A DNA stretch of 64,000 nt, taken from Ectobius pallidus. Lineage: Eukaryota; Arthropoda; Insecta; Blattodea; Ectobiidae. Each line of letters begins with the position of its first letter. The stretch's first letter is position 1. A program made the position numbers and the translations under genes. The notes under the pieces are model-generated. The model searched no databases, had not been told where the DNA came from, and was given only the letters and a program-made list of their open reading frames with translations. This document shows positions 13,310 through 23,605 of the stretch, piece after piece. The stretch covers positions 68,527,073-68,591,072 of the forward strand of contig CAXKWD010000006.1 in NCBI GenBank assembly GCA_964059195.1, in the 5' to 3' direction.

Positions 13310-13625
13310 GATCCTGGCAATAGTCAATATTCATATAATTTACAGAGTAAGAAAAGAGAAGTCCTAAATACTGTAAAATGCAGAAAACTACAATATCTCG
13401 GCCATATAATGAGGAATGGAAACAGATATAAACTGCTGCAGAACATTCTTTAAGGAAATATCCCTGGTAAAAAAGGACGAGGAGAAAGAAGAACATTTGA
13501 TTTGGAAACTTAAGAACATGGACTTCACACACGAGTGAGGAACATTTTCGAATAAGGAAAAGTGATGTAGATGTGGTGGTCACCAACATCCGCAACGGAT
13601 AGGCACTGGTAGAAGAAGAAGAGTA
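13310..13625 (+). pseudogene. LINE reverse-transcriptase C-terminal tail, broken
   Basis: Plus-strand reading gives REVLNTVKCRKLQYLGHIMR, then NGNRYKLLQNIL, a stop, and GKKGRGERRTF. The K.QYLGHI.R......L...I..G...G.RG.GR.R pattern is the known C-terminal tail of many insect non-LTR retrotransposon polymerases. Several in-frame stops (for example in the codon after NIL) show it is dead. It ends in an AGAAGAAGAAGAG tract at about 13608-13622. Upstream RT domains are absent, so it is 5'-truncated. The clade cannot be assigned from the tail alone. Confidence 0.65.
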
Positions 13626-13760
13626 AGAGGGACAAAATAATTTGCTCTGGCTGGGAAAAACATTGCTATTATCTGCCAGGGAAATAGTTTCACGAGCAAG
13701 GGAATTTCCCTCTTTCCCCCATTAATTCCCACTCTGCACATAAATAATTATCCACTCGTG

Positions 13761-13763
<3 letters not shown>

Positions 13764-13812
<49 letters not shown>

Positions 13813-13813
13813 G
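13764..13813. repeat. (ATT)n microsatellite
   Basis: About 16 uninterrupted ATT units, lying about 140 bp beyond the LINE tail. Confidence 0.95.
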
Positions 13814-13832
13814 GCAAGCAGGTTATCTATGA

Positions 13833-13999
13833 AGGAGTATTTTATAGTGATTTTAGCCTTAGGTGAGAAACATCACGAGGATGGACCCTACTTCTTTTTT
13901 TAGTCCGCCTGACTGGAGTTGAGAATGAACCAGTCTAGTCAGCTTTACTACCTCGTAATGTTTCTCGGGTAAGGCTAAAAACCGTGCAAAATAGCCTAC
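13833..13999. mobile_element. Short palindromic MITE-like repeat
   Basis: Arms of about 45 bp: TTTTAGCCTTAGGTGAGAAA at left pairs with TTTCTCGGGTAAGGCTAAAA at right, and CACGAGG with CCTCGTA, around a ~70-bp spacer. No target duplication could be fixed. Confidence 0.45.
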
Positions 14000-15175
14000 T
14001 TTTTCAAAAGTAATCAGTTAGTCTTATAAAAAGCTAGTGTACATTAAAACGAACACGACCTTTTAGATAATTTATTTTACGTTAAATTCTTGTAAGCAGG
14101 TCATTTCTTGTCAGATTAGCGACAAAGAAAGATTGCAGAGACACCGTGAAATTGTCTCCACTATAAACAACATAAGTAGCGTTCACAACTTTCATTGAGA
14201 CTCACTGAACCATAAACACTGTTTATTATTTTTCAGCATTTGTCAAATTTGGATTTTATTGTTCGTGTACATATAAAAAATTATAATAAATAAAATATAA
14301 ATATAAAAGTGCATGATCACTTGTTTTCATTGGAAAAACTAAAGCTGCCTAGAAAAAAAGATTATTGAATGACTGGACAATTGAGGATCAATTAGTAAGA
14401 ATCTATTGTGTATTATCCTCATTATTATTCCATTATTCATATCTGGTTTTATTAATGTGTAATTGGAGATTTTAAACTAAACAGAAACAAAAACAAGATA
14501 ACATTTGATAATTTACTTAATGTTGTAAGGCTAGACTGGGTAATTTAAAGAAATGGTGATTTGTGTGTATAAGCAGAAATTTAAAGCTAAATCAATTTAC
14601 TTCAAGTAAGCTGTAACGATAAGTTTTCGAGAGATCAATGTAATGCACAGCTTCTTCATTAAGTGTGGTCCATAGGGGAAGTATAAGGGTAATATTTTCA
14701 TGATATGAGACTCTTCTTTTCCTTAGAAAGTATTTCTAGGCCCGTGAAATTACAGCCTCTCAACTAGATTTCAACTCCTGAAACTTGGGTTTAATATGAA
14801 GCATCATAAGCACACATCTATTTAGGACGATTGCTAAACTGACATCATGAGAAACAGCCTATTAATTGAAATTATATTGTCATAGGTAATGCCAAGAGTG
14901 ACTTCGAAATTGCCGATTTATCTAAAGGAGTTCCAAGTCACGAGTTACACATAATGACTTTTTAACGAATAATATTTGATAAATAATTAATAAAATATAA
15001 TGAAATCTAATGATTTGAATAGCAAGCTAGACTGAGACAATACTGTAATTCCTTTATTGCAACCAATGGTCATAGTATGACGAATAAAGCTCTGGTGGAA
15101 TGATATATTGCAGGGCAAACAGAAGCACCCCAAGAAAACCTGTCCCGACCCCATTTTGTCCAACACAAATTCCTC
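14000..15175. other. Intergenic, no gene recognised
   Basis: AT-rich sequence without convincing ORFs, repeats or RNA genes. Confidence 0.3.
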
Positions 15176-15179
15176 ATGG

Positions 15180-15252
15180 ATCCACCGAGATTCGATCCCG
15201 GGTCCCAGCGGTGGAAAGCGAGTGGTCTAACCACTCAACCATGGGGGCGACC
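15180..15252 (-). repeat. tRNA-derived SINE head
   Basis: On the minus strand an A-box-like TGGTTGAGTGGTTAG is followed about 30 nt later by a B-box-like GGGATCGAATC inside a good T-arm (CCGGGATCGAATCTCGG). The acceptor ends do not pair, so this is a SINE head or tRNA relic rather than a functional tRNA gene. Confidence 0.6.
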
Positions 15253-15331
15253 CTGAGAAAATGCTATTGAAAGGCATTCGATTACATACTTCAATGTGCC
15301 TGGTTTCTCTGACTAAAACAATCGTCTACGC

Positions 15332-16680
15332 CAGTGACCGGCATGTTCCGTGCTCTGTGACGTCATACTACAGAGCAACCGCGCTCTTTGCTCGGCAATA
15401 TCTCCGTACTGAGCGTGGAGGAAGGGTTCAACTGGCCAGTGGCGGAACGACGCCTATGCATTGGCAGAGTGCGCTCCGATCTTCGTAGATAGTATGGGAA
15501 TAGCACAATTACAATGCATTTGTACGAAAACAAAATAGTACAACTGTGATAAATCAATGTAACAGAACAGTTTTGTTTGTAATGAAATTTAATATAGGCC
15601 CTACTTACACTAATCTGAAATGCATCCAGGTGCGGATGCGTCAGGTTATTTAAATGAGGCTCCGAAACTACTATAAACATACAAATACATAAAACATAAG
15701 AATACTTTAAGGAGTACTGCAAAACTTTGTCTACTCGGAAACTGAAAAATGTTAAAGTATACAAAATATACAAAATACACAAAATATACAAATTAAACTA
15801 TACACCTTTGTGAGCACTATGCCAAGTATAGGCCTATTCAGACTTTTGATACACACCCTTACTTTGTGTCACTATCGTGCCCAAGCTCAAGGCATTGTCG
15901 AGATTTTTTCCCTCTTTTCTCGCGCACTAATTTTGCAATATTAGGAGACATAGTCTGGCTAACACACAAACGAGAACATTTTTCATGTTCTGATCAGATA
16001 GGCGGTTTCCATGTTGTGGTTTGCAGATCTTCATACAAGAAAAGAACTATTCACATACATACGTCGATACAAATACCTAATACTCAACATTCTAGCAGCA
16101 AATATATTATGTAGTTGCCTGGGGAAATCTTCTATAAAATATAGATAGATCCTTTTTGTTTTGAAAGCAGTCTTTCATTTCAATATTCTTTTGCAAATCA
16201 ATGACTTCTAGTTGCAATGACGTTGGAACACTGTCAACATCCACAGAAAATGGTGTCGCAAATATGCAAATATCGGATTGGTGTTTTGCAAAATCTTGAA
16301 ATCTGTAATAAAATATCCTGATCCAGTTCTTCTAATATTTGTACATAATTATTAATGTCTGTAATTGAATGACATACTGTAGACAACTTTGGAAAAATGT
16401 GGCGTGTCTCCGAGGGTGACCTGACGTTTCCGTAAGTCTAGTATTAATCTGAATGCACTAAATTTACCATACATTTCACTGATTAACTGACCTCTGCACC
16501 CTTGCCATGGTTAATGCACGCAATTCAATGTACCATCACGGCTCACCTTAACCCTACTGCTGCACTGAACGCCACTGCGCTAGTGCGTATTAACAGGAAT
16601 GCATCTCAACTGCTCGCTCTCTCAAGCTCTTGCGAGATGATCGGCTCTTACGTCACAACTGCAGCATCTGCCGGACACTG
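15332..16680 (-). mobile_element. hAT DNA transposon with 8-bp target duplication
   Basis: Ends are CAGTGACCGGCATG (left) and, on the reverse strand, CAGTGTCCGGCAGATG (right), matching the CAGTG...CGGCA style of hAT termini. GTCTACGC directly flanks both sides (15324-15331 and 16681-16688), the 8-bp duplication expected of hAT. Subterminal GTGACGT is also shared in inverted form. The element is 1349 bp, shorter than a complete autonomous hAT, and carries a decayed transposase C-terminal part on the minus strand. Confidence 0.85.
15885..16475 (-). pseudogene. Degenerate hAT transposase, C-terminal part
   Basis: Minus-strand translation, in more than one frame, gives VDVDSVPTSLQLEVIDLQKN, EMKDCFQNKKDLSIFYRRFP, then VFVSTYVCE..FSCMKICK and NRLSDQNMKNVL. 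This is the order of the C-terminal hAT transposase region: the S.LQLE.IDLQ stretch, then the dimerisation segment whose intact form has STY.CE..FS..K followed by RL.D..L. Frameshifts and stops inactivate it. The N-terminal zinc finger and most of the catalytic core are missing. Its position between the hAT ends confirms the assignment. Confidence 0.75.
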
Positions 16681-16900
16681 GTCTACGCGATCGTTGACAT
16701 AATACATGCTTGCTAGTTCCATGTCCAATAGTCAATAAACATCCATTTATTCAGGTGTTGTTTGTTTAAATGATGAAGATATCTTACTTAAAACATAATT
16801 ATTGTTATAATTCTTAGCGATGCATACTGACATAAAATGAAAGATATTTCGCACATAGGAACATACGTAAGCCAATTTCTTCATTCATGCTGTTGTGGTT

Positions 16901-17090
16901 TTTATAATGCTAACGGGAGCTGATAGAATTAATGCGAACGTTGCAAAAAGACATCTAGTTACTAGTTGACGATATTATGTCTTTATAATGTTTGCAGGAG
17001 ATGATTAAAATTAAATGCCAACTTAGCAAAAAGATATCTAAGTTAGTTAACAGCTGATGTTATGTCTTTATAATGTTTGCAGTAGATCCT
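16901..17090 (+). repeat. Tandem repeat, ~83-bp unit, about 2.3 copies
   Basis: Units begin with TTTATAATG at 16901, 16982 and 17067. Each full unit has GCAAAAAGA.ATCTA.GTTA in its middle and TTATGTC at its end. The copies are diverged by about 15-20%. Confidence 0.7.
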
Positions 17091-17094
17091 GCCT

Positions 17095-19330
17095 AGAGAT
17101 TCTCCGAGCTCGTTAGAATATAACAAAGATGCGTACTTTTGTAAGAGGTGATAAAGCCCATTGCGATAAAGACTGAGTGAATCAGGCCTGATTTAAGACG
17201 CTTTCTTATAATGATGTTATTGGCAAAAAAAAATAAAAAAAGACCTATTGAGCTAAATAGCCACACATAATGCCACTCTCAACTAATTTTTCCAGAGAAG
17301 TTGAAAATAACGAGTTTTATTTATCATGAATATTTCTGAAAAGTAAAACTAATGTAATAATAGAACTTAAAAGTAAAACATATACATTTAGGTTCTATTT
17401 CAAATATTTACATTAAAAAATACCTTAACCTCATGAACATGTAACATATATTAGTAATAAATAAAAATATCGCTTGTTTATGCTAAGCACTGTTTCTTAC
17501 ATGTCTGAACAATAAGTAATATCAGGTAATTAATGAGACGTAATGTTTATTGCCCAGCGTTATCGGACGTATAAGTGGTTTATTGTATATAACACGATAC
17601 TTTGTTCTTGTAGTTATTCATTGATTGCATTCTGTGATTTGAAATAAGGCTATTGAAAATATTAATAATGTACAAAGAGATTATCGAAACATAAAATTCT
17701 CATTAGGTTGACATAGGATACGAATAATTATTTATTTTTAAACGAATAAGAAGGAAATAACTGAATATCGACGTTCCATTTCGGACTACAACATTTTCCA
17801 TTTTAATGGAAATGAGAATGGTAATTTAGTACGCTGCACAAATAAAAACAACATAGAGAACCTGAAAAGAGGATTGAAACACCTGAGGCAAAATTTGGTG
17901 ACATAGTACTTAGAGGCAAAGGGTTAAAATATATTCCGGAGACAAGAGGCATTTTTATCAACCCACTTCGCGCTTCTCGCCGGCGTCTGATTAATTGGAA
18001 CAGCGATATTTCTTAATGCATTATAGATTGCTATTTCAGTTTCATTCGGGGTGGTAGAGATTAAATTCGCCTGGGGCTTATACATCCCGCCCGCACAGGC
18101 GGGATTATGTTCAGGGTGAGATGATATTTTTCACAAAGAGCAGCTGACAGAATACCAGCTCGCTAGTCCTGTCTCTCTAAAGCCGATTAATGACAAATAT
18201 TCTATGAACCAGAAGTGTCTTTTGTACAATCTATGGTTCCGCTCATCCACGCGTTAAACTTTTTAAAAATTCCTTAAATATAGCTAACCTATTTTGGCTT
18301 ACCATTTACATCTCTGGTCACACTGAAGAAGAATCTTGAGTTCGTGAGCTTTTTAATACAATAATCATTCAGCTAATAGCCCGATAATGGCATATCCTTC
18401 GTTCAACGAGATTAAAATAATAAATGCAATGATGTGATGGTACAACTGACAAATCAGAATCACAGTAATAAAAATGAATCAAAAGTATCAAGAAAAATTA
18501 CCCAACAGTTTTATGATGTTCATTAAAATAAACACAATTAACTGCAGTAATTTAATATAAATATAAATAATATTACAATTTTGTGAACAAGGACATGAGG
18601 ACATTAGAGAGCACATAAAATATGCTAATACACGATAGAAACCGCGGCATTACCTCGTCATTCTAAAACGATAAATAATTGAGGAAGAATGTATTAAACA
18701 TGGACTGGAGATTAATGTCGATAAGATATTTTGCTCTGGCTCCTTCCTTAATATCCTTACTTTTATTTTTATTTTTACTGAATAATCTGGAGAATGTAAC
18801 TTATGCAACATCTTTTATAATAAAATATATAGGGATATACATATATATTTATTTTTATATATAAGAATATTTCACATATCTAATAAAACCTTTAAAAATA
18901 CATTCGGTTAGGAATTACTAGGTCTACAGCTTTCAACAAAATAGCTCTTAAATATATAATTTAGACATTTAGATGATTCTTAACGAGGAAATCATTTTAT
19001 AACACATCCAACAAAATCTATAATGTACAGTTAACCATATCTGAATCAAATTATATATTAACACATGTATCCATCAAATGAAATAACCCAGTGAGTTGTA
19101 ACCTAAGTCTGGAATCAGATAGGGAACTCTTAATGCTATACCTGGTTTCCATGAATGACAATAACTCTTGGGTGAAAATCCTCATATTTAATGTGAGGCA
19201 TTAAACTATTCATCATGTAACTCTGCTTACATGCAATTTTTTAAAATACGAATATACGAATGTATGTATGATCCCCAGGTGGAGGTTTCATTACCCATAC
19301 GAATTTTGATATGCTTATTTTCCGAGAGAG
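17095..19330. other. Intergenic, no gene recognised
   Basis: No convincing ORF. A slightly GC-richer island at about 17950-18130 holds a small perfect hairpin, TCCCGCC..GGCGGGA (about 18087-18106). Its role is unknown. Confidence 0.3.
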
Positions 19331-19332
19331 GG

Positions 19333-19622
19333 TAGAGGGACAGGTGGTAAGCCCATCGCCTCGCAACCCCCCTCTGGAAACTAAGTATTTCTTGGACGTG
19401 AAAGGGCCGAGAAATTTTGTCCAGAGGCTCTAATTTAGGCTTGGAGTTCTTTTACGTGCCGCAAATCTACGACACGGGACCCCCAGCTTAAAGTCCCTCC
19501 CGGAGGACTCCGTGCCCAGGATTTTTACGTCCTGAAAAATTCATCGACCGCTTCCGGGTTTGATCCTGCGCCCTGCGGATCCAGAGGCGGGCACGCTACC
19601 TCTAGACCACCGCGGCCGACAT
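19333..19622 (-). repeat. tRNA-derived SINE, near full length
   Basis: On the minus strand it starts with an A-box-like GGTGGTCTAGAGGTAGCGTG and B-box-like GGATCAAACCC within about 70 bp, followed by a roughly 220-bp body (GGCACGTAAAAGAACTCC in the middle, CCAGAGG repeated in inverted form near the end). Much more GC-rich than the flanks. No poly(A) tail is evident at the plus-strand left end. Confidence 0.65.
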
Positions 19623-19624
19623 AC

Positions 19625-20728
19625 CCGTTAGTAGTAGGAAATAATTTATAAATGAAGATTGTAAATCCTATTGCTTTAAATGTTTGTAAGATAGCGTTTT
19701 TTTCATTACTTCCGGTTTGTACGATTACGGTGGAAATACGAACTTCCCGTACCCAGTGCCGGTAACCTAACCTACCTGCGTCAAAAGTATTGCTAGGAGC
19801 TGATTATTTGGCTAGGGAGTCCTAGATGATTGTAAGATTCCGGTTTCTACAGTTGAATTTTATTCGGAGTCAACAACGAAAACATGAACATTGTATTAAA
19901 GTGGGGAAAGTATAGCAATAAAAAATGAGTGGTTCCAAGTATCCTTTGAAAGACTGCAGCTGATGTTCTGAACTTCAAGATGTGGCACATCTACTGTTTG
20001 ACTGCCCTACGTTTGGGACCAAGAGGCTTGAACTCAGATTGTATTCTCAACCGCTGTAATACAGATTACACTACACCATCCCTTTGTGTAAAGTGTTCCA
20101 GAGATCTTGTTGCTATAAATGATTCATTAACTTATCAAAGTGCGCATTTAGAAGACTATACATGATGCACATCCTTCAGCGCTTGCATTTGACATGGTTT
20201 TCCTTACAATTTCTCATTTCACCCAACTAACACACATATGGTGATATAATGGTTCTTTCAGAGGAGATTCAATAATAGCTTGACGTTTTAAAGGTATTAG
20301 GCGTACAACGTATTTTATCAGGTGTAGTCTTTAGGCATAACTTAAATTGTTTCTTATTGCAGTTATAGTTGAAAAGTTAATGGAATATTAAGCAAGTCTT
20401 CTACCCTTATTTAAAGGGGAACTGAAGTAAAAATCTAATTTTTAATATGTTTAATGACATTTTAGACTGATAACACCTATGAAAACCCCACTCCTCTAGG
20501 TGTAGTATTTGCTTGGAAAACTGAGTTTCAATCTAAGTTACGCAGGAATGGTAACGTCACCCTGCTACCGCAACCCTCACGCCTGGTCCCTACAACTATG
20601 CATCGTTCTTGGCTTAAAGAAAAAGGGGAAAAAAATTAGGGCGCTATGAAAGAACATGGCTCACCAGGGTTCTCCGCTAAATACAACATTATGAATTTGG
20701 TTAAAATAAAATACTGGATTTTATAGCG
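19625..20728. other. Intergenic, no gene recognised
   Basis: Nothing beyond short chance ORFs such as 19980-20165. Confidence 0.3.
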
Positions 20729-20755
20729 TATTATTATTATTATTATTATTTATTA
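20729..20755. repeat. (TTA)n tract at the 3' end of the Dong/R4-like LINE
   Basis: About eight TTA units directly abut the 3' end of the minus-strand LINE. On the element's own strand these read (TAA)n. Confidence 0.9.
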
Positions 20756-21584
20756 CATTTCTCCACATCACATATGGGTAGTAACAGGGCACGGGATGCA
20801 CCAAGTGCCTCACAATAATATAAAACATTTACATATAATTGTAATACAAGAGTTCAATTAATGTCTTCATTCTTGCGACAGGAATGATCGCACAATGTTG
20901 CATGTAGATAGGATGACAGAATGCTGCATGCTTTTGTAGGTGTTCGGTGGAAGACCCAGTTCTTGCAGACTCTTGTGAAGTGTGTAGGGGACGAGACCAT
21001 TGACCGACAGGATCACAGGGACTATTCGTACTAGCTTAGCCTTCCAGATCCTCTTGACCTCCTCTGCGAGCTCTTTATACTTGCAGATCTTTTCATGGTG
21101 CTTCCTGTCGATGTTGATGTTGTTAGGTACTGCAATGTCTACAAGAAACGTTGTCCCTGTTTTCTTGTTGACCAGTATAATATCGGGTCTGTTATGGTTG
21201 ATTGTTTTGTCTGTCACCACACCAGTGTCCCAGTAAAGCTTACATGACTCGTTCTCCAATAGGCGTACAGGATGGTACTTGTAGTATGGGATACGTTCCT
21301 GAATTAATTGGTTTTTGTGGGCTAGTGCCTGGTGTATGATTCCAGCGACCTGATTGTGCCGTCTCGTGTATTCTACGGAGGCAAGTACTGAGCAGCCTGC
21401 AGTGATATGATCAATGGTCTCGAGATGAATGGAGCATCGTCTACATTTGTCAGAGAGTACGCTTGTATCTTTGATGATATATTTTTTGTAATTATTTGTA
21501 GCTATTATCTGGTCTTGTATGGCAACTGCAAATCCCTCTGTTTCTCCAAACAGGCGTCCACTTTGTAACCACATGCATGATGCG

Positions 21585-21586
<2 letters not shown>
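20756..21586 (-). mobile_element. 5'-truncated Dong/R4-like non-LTR retrotransposon
   Basis: A minus-strand fragment of about 830 bp holds the C-terminal coding part plus about 110 bp of 3' UTR and is sandwiched between (ATT)n tracts (20729-20755 and 21587-21643). Dong elements are known to insert in TAA repeats, so the setting agrees with the coding evidence. The polymerase domain is lost by 5' truncation, the usual outcome of incomplete target-primed reverse transcription. Confidence 0.75.
20867..21574 (-). CDS. LINE ORF C-terminal part: zinc knuckle and restriction-like endonuclease
   Basis: Open for 235 codons with no frameshift. Residues 44-61 form a C-X2-C-X8-H-X4-C zinc knuckle (C44, C47, H56, C61). 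It is followed by RRHNQVAGIIHQ, and then the restriction-like endonuclease signature: RPD at 129-131 and LVDIAVPN around D146. This domain order (knuckle, then a PD...D endonuclease after the reverse transcriptase) belongs to the R2/R4/Dong group, where the endonuclease nicks the target DNA. Residue 1 is only the first Met after the truncation, not a native start. The uninterrupted frame suggests a recent copy. R4 versus Dong cannot be separated by eye; the TAA-repeat setting favours Dong. Confidence 0.8.
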   Translation of the reverse strand: MWLQSGRLFGETEGFAVAIQDQIIATNNYKKYIIKDTSVLSDKCRRCSIHLETIDHITAGCSVLASVEYTRRHNQVAGIIHQALAHKNQLIQERIPYYKYHPVRLLENESCKLYWDTGVVTDKTINHNRPDIILVNKKTGTTFLVDIAVPNNINIDRKHHEKICKYKELAEEVKRIWKAKLVRIVPVILSVNGLVPYTLHKSLQELGLPPNTYKSMQHSVILSTCNIVRSFLSQE

Positions 21587-21642
<56 letters not shown>

Positions 21643-21643
21643 T
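21587..21643. repeat. (ATT)n microsatellite at the truncated 5' end of the LINE
   Basis: About 19 ATT units, ending in TTTATTTTCC. Confidence 0.95.
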
Positions 21644-21760
21644 ATTTTCCAAATAGTGTAATCCTATTTTACCTTGGTATATTAGGGTTATATTTATATA
21701 CATAATAAATTATATGTTTTGTACTAACATTTAGAACTGTAGATGTGAATTACAAAATGC

Positions 21761-21934
21761 TAAGATGGCAAGTAAAGTATACTACACAATTACTGTACAT
21801 TAACTTTTAACGTAATAACTTACTAAATTAACTAGCTTAATAGACTATAAGATGGCACGCAAAATATACTACATAATATACATTAACATTTAACATAACA
21901 ACTTACTTCCTAAATTAATTAAGTTAATAAACTA
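21761..21934 (+). repeat. Tandem duplication, 87-bp unit
   Basis: TAAGATGGCA begins at 21761 and again at 21848, each followed by a matching TA.TACTACA.AAT and TAACATAA.AACTTACT-type sequence. It lies just downstream of the minus-strand LINE tail at 22106 and could be part of that element's 3' UTR. Confidence 0.65.
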
Positions 21935-22105
21935 ACCACTTAACTGCTAAATTGTTTTACCCTATCCTTGGCTACATTTAGAAGTGTTTCTTACACATAT
22001 TTTGGTGGGACAGACTTTATGGTAACTTCACAAAGCGTACAAGAGAATGGGTTGTCTCCTGAGAGCTAGCATACTGGTTAATGACGGTCACTATACACTA
22101 TTATA

Positions 22106-22570
22106 TCACAAGTTAATTTTTTTTAAAATTTTGTTTATATAAGCATTGAAGTACTTGCATAACCTAGGATTGATTAGTATATTGATTAGTGGTTTACACA
22201 GGGAGGAGTCAGTGGAGGTTAAATACAGTTCTAATTCCAGTCTATCGAGCGAAAAGCATGGGCAGTCGAATAACAAGTATGAAACAGTCTGATTTTCTTC
22301 CCGACAAATGCATTTTGCGCAGTCTTTAATATGAAATCGATGGAGATATTCACCAAATTTTCGGATGGGCTTAAAGGAGTAAGGGTTATGATGAAAAGCA
22401 AATGTCCAAACATTAAACATGATTTCTACGTTTGGCATCTGATGAAAATTATTAATAAACATTTTGGGAAGTCTTCTGTACTCTACGAATGGAAAAAGTC
22501 AATATACAACCATTTGTGGTGGGATTCTCTACTTGTAAAAATTACAAATTTGCTTCAATTTTTTAACATG
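22106..22570 (-). pseudogene. LINE polymerase C-terminal fragment
   Basis: The minus-strand ORF (22106-22462) reads FGEYLHRFHIKDCAKCICRE, then NQTVSYLLFDCPCFSLDRLE. YLHRF.I.....C.C....T..HLLF.CP.F...R is the known zinc-containing tail after the RT/RNase H region of Jockey- and I-like non-LTR elements. The expected His before LLF is Tyr here. Upstream in the same frame FPFVEYRRLPK is readable but a stop lies before it, so the gene is broken. Everything 5' of this tail is missing. It is a relic. Confidence 0.65.
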
Positions 22571-22680
22571 TAAGTAATATTCACGCTTGGGAAGAGGAAA
22601 ATAAATTTCATCTTAGAGAACACGTTGAGCTCAGAGAGGAGAACGTTCGAATAACAGCACGGATTACAAAGAATTATCCT

Positions 22681-22964
22681 GAATCTCGATTCTTCAATAA
22701 ATTATAACTTTAAAATATGGTATTTCGATTATTTAAATCACATACAACTTTTTAAGTTCACAGGAGCGCTAGAATTATATCAAAACGAGAGACTCGAAAT
22801 ATGTTCCGAAATTTTTTTCGAAGAATCTCGATTCTTGAATAAATTATAACTTTAAAAAATTGTGTTTCGATGATTTAAATCACATACAACTTTTTAAGCC
22901 CACAGAAGCTCTAGAATTATATCAAAACGAGAGACTCGAAATATGTTCCATTTTTTTTCGAAGA
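22681..22964 (+). repeat. Tandem duplication, 142-bp unit
   Basis: GAATCTCGATTCTT begins at 22681 and 22823. Both units contain AATCACATACAACTTTTTAAG and end with ACGAGAGACTCGAAATATGT plus a T-rich run and CGAAGAAT. About 90% identity by eye; no coding content. Confidence 0.85.
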
Positions 22965-23605
22965 ATGTAGGTTATGTAAGATCAATGCTTGCTGCACTAG
23001 ATCACAATTCACACAAGAAAGAACTACTTCATAGAACGGTGGAATTTTCTAAAACATCAAGTGACTGGGTGTCAAGGAAATACACAAATAAATAGAGTGA
23101 ATGGTGCCAAAAATTGGTGATTGCAATAACTAAGGACCTTTTCGTTGAATAAAGCGGTCGTTATATCAGGTGTGACAGACAAGAGTGACCTTCAGAAAAA
23201 CATGGGGTCTCGGAGAATCGAAACTCACCGGGAGTGAAGCAGAGAGGCAATACATCTCACGATATGGAACCTCATATCTGGCAGAGGAAGTGTCATCGCG
23301 TCAAGACATCGTGATACATAAAGGTGAGTACTAAGAGAACCAATGGTCCTAAAATTATGTATTTTCACTGTTAATATTTCTCAAACAATGCCTTATGTTA
23401 ATGTTAGTGTTAGATTTTAGTTGTATCCTCATTTAATATGAGGAGACTGAATAAACAACTGTCCAAGAGAAGTATACAAACCCAAATAAAACTTTAAAAG
23501 TAGCATAACTGAAATTTAGGAAGTTATTAAATGTGAATGAAAGAGGAAATACTTGTCAATGAACAACTATTTTAGGGGTAAAATTAAAATGAAGAACTCA
23601 TATGA
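22965..23605. other. Intergenic, no gene recognised
   Basis: No ORF with motifs and no identifiable repeat. Confidence 0.3.

Noticed and set aside
15363..15791. 142-codon minus-strand ORF inside the hAT element
   Set aside because: Composition is hydrophobic and irregular, no hAT motif is present, and the real transposase remnant lies elsewhere in the element.
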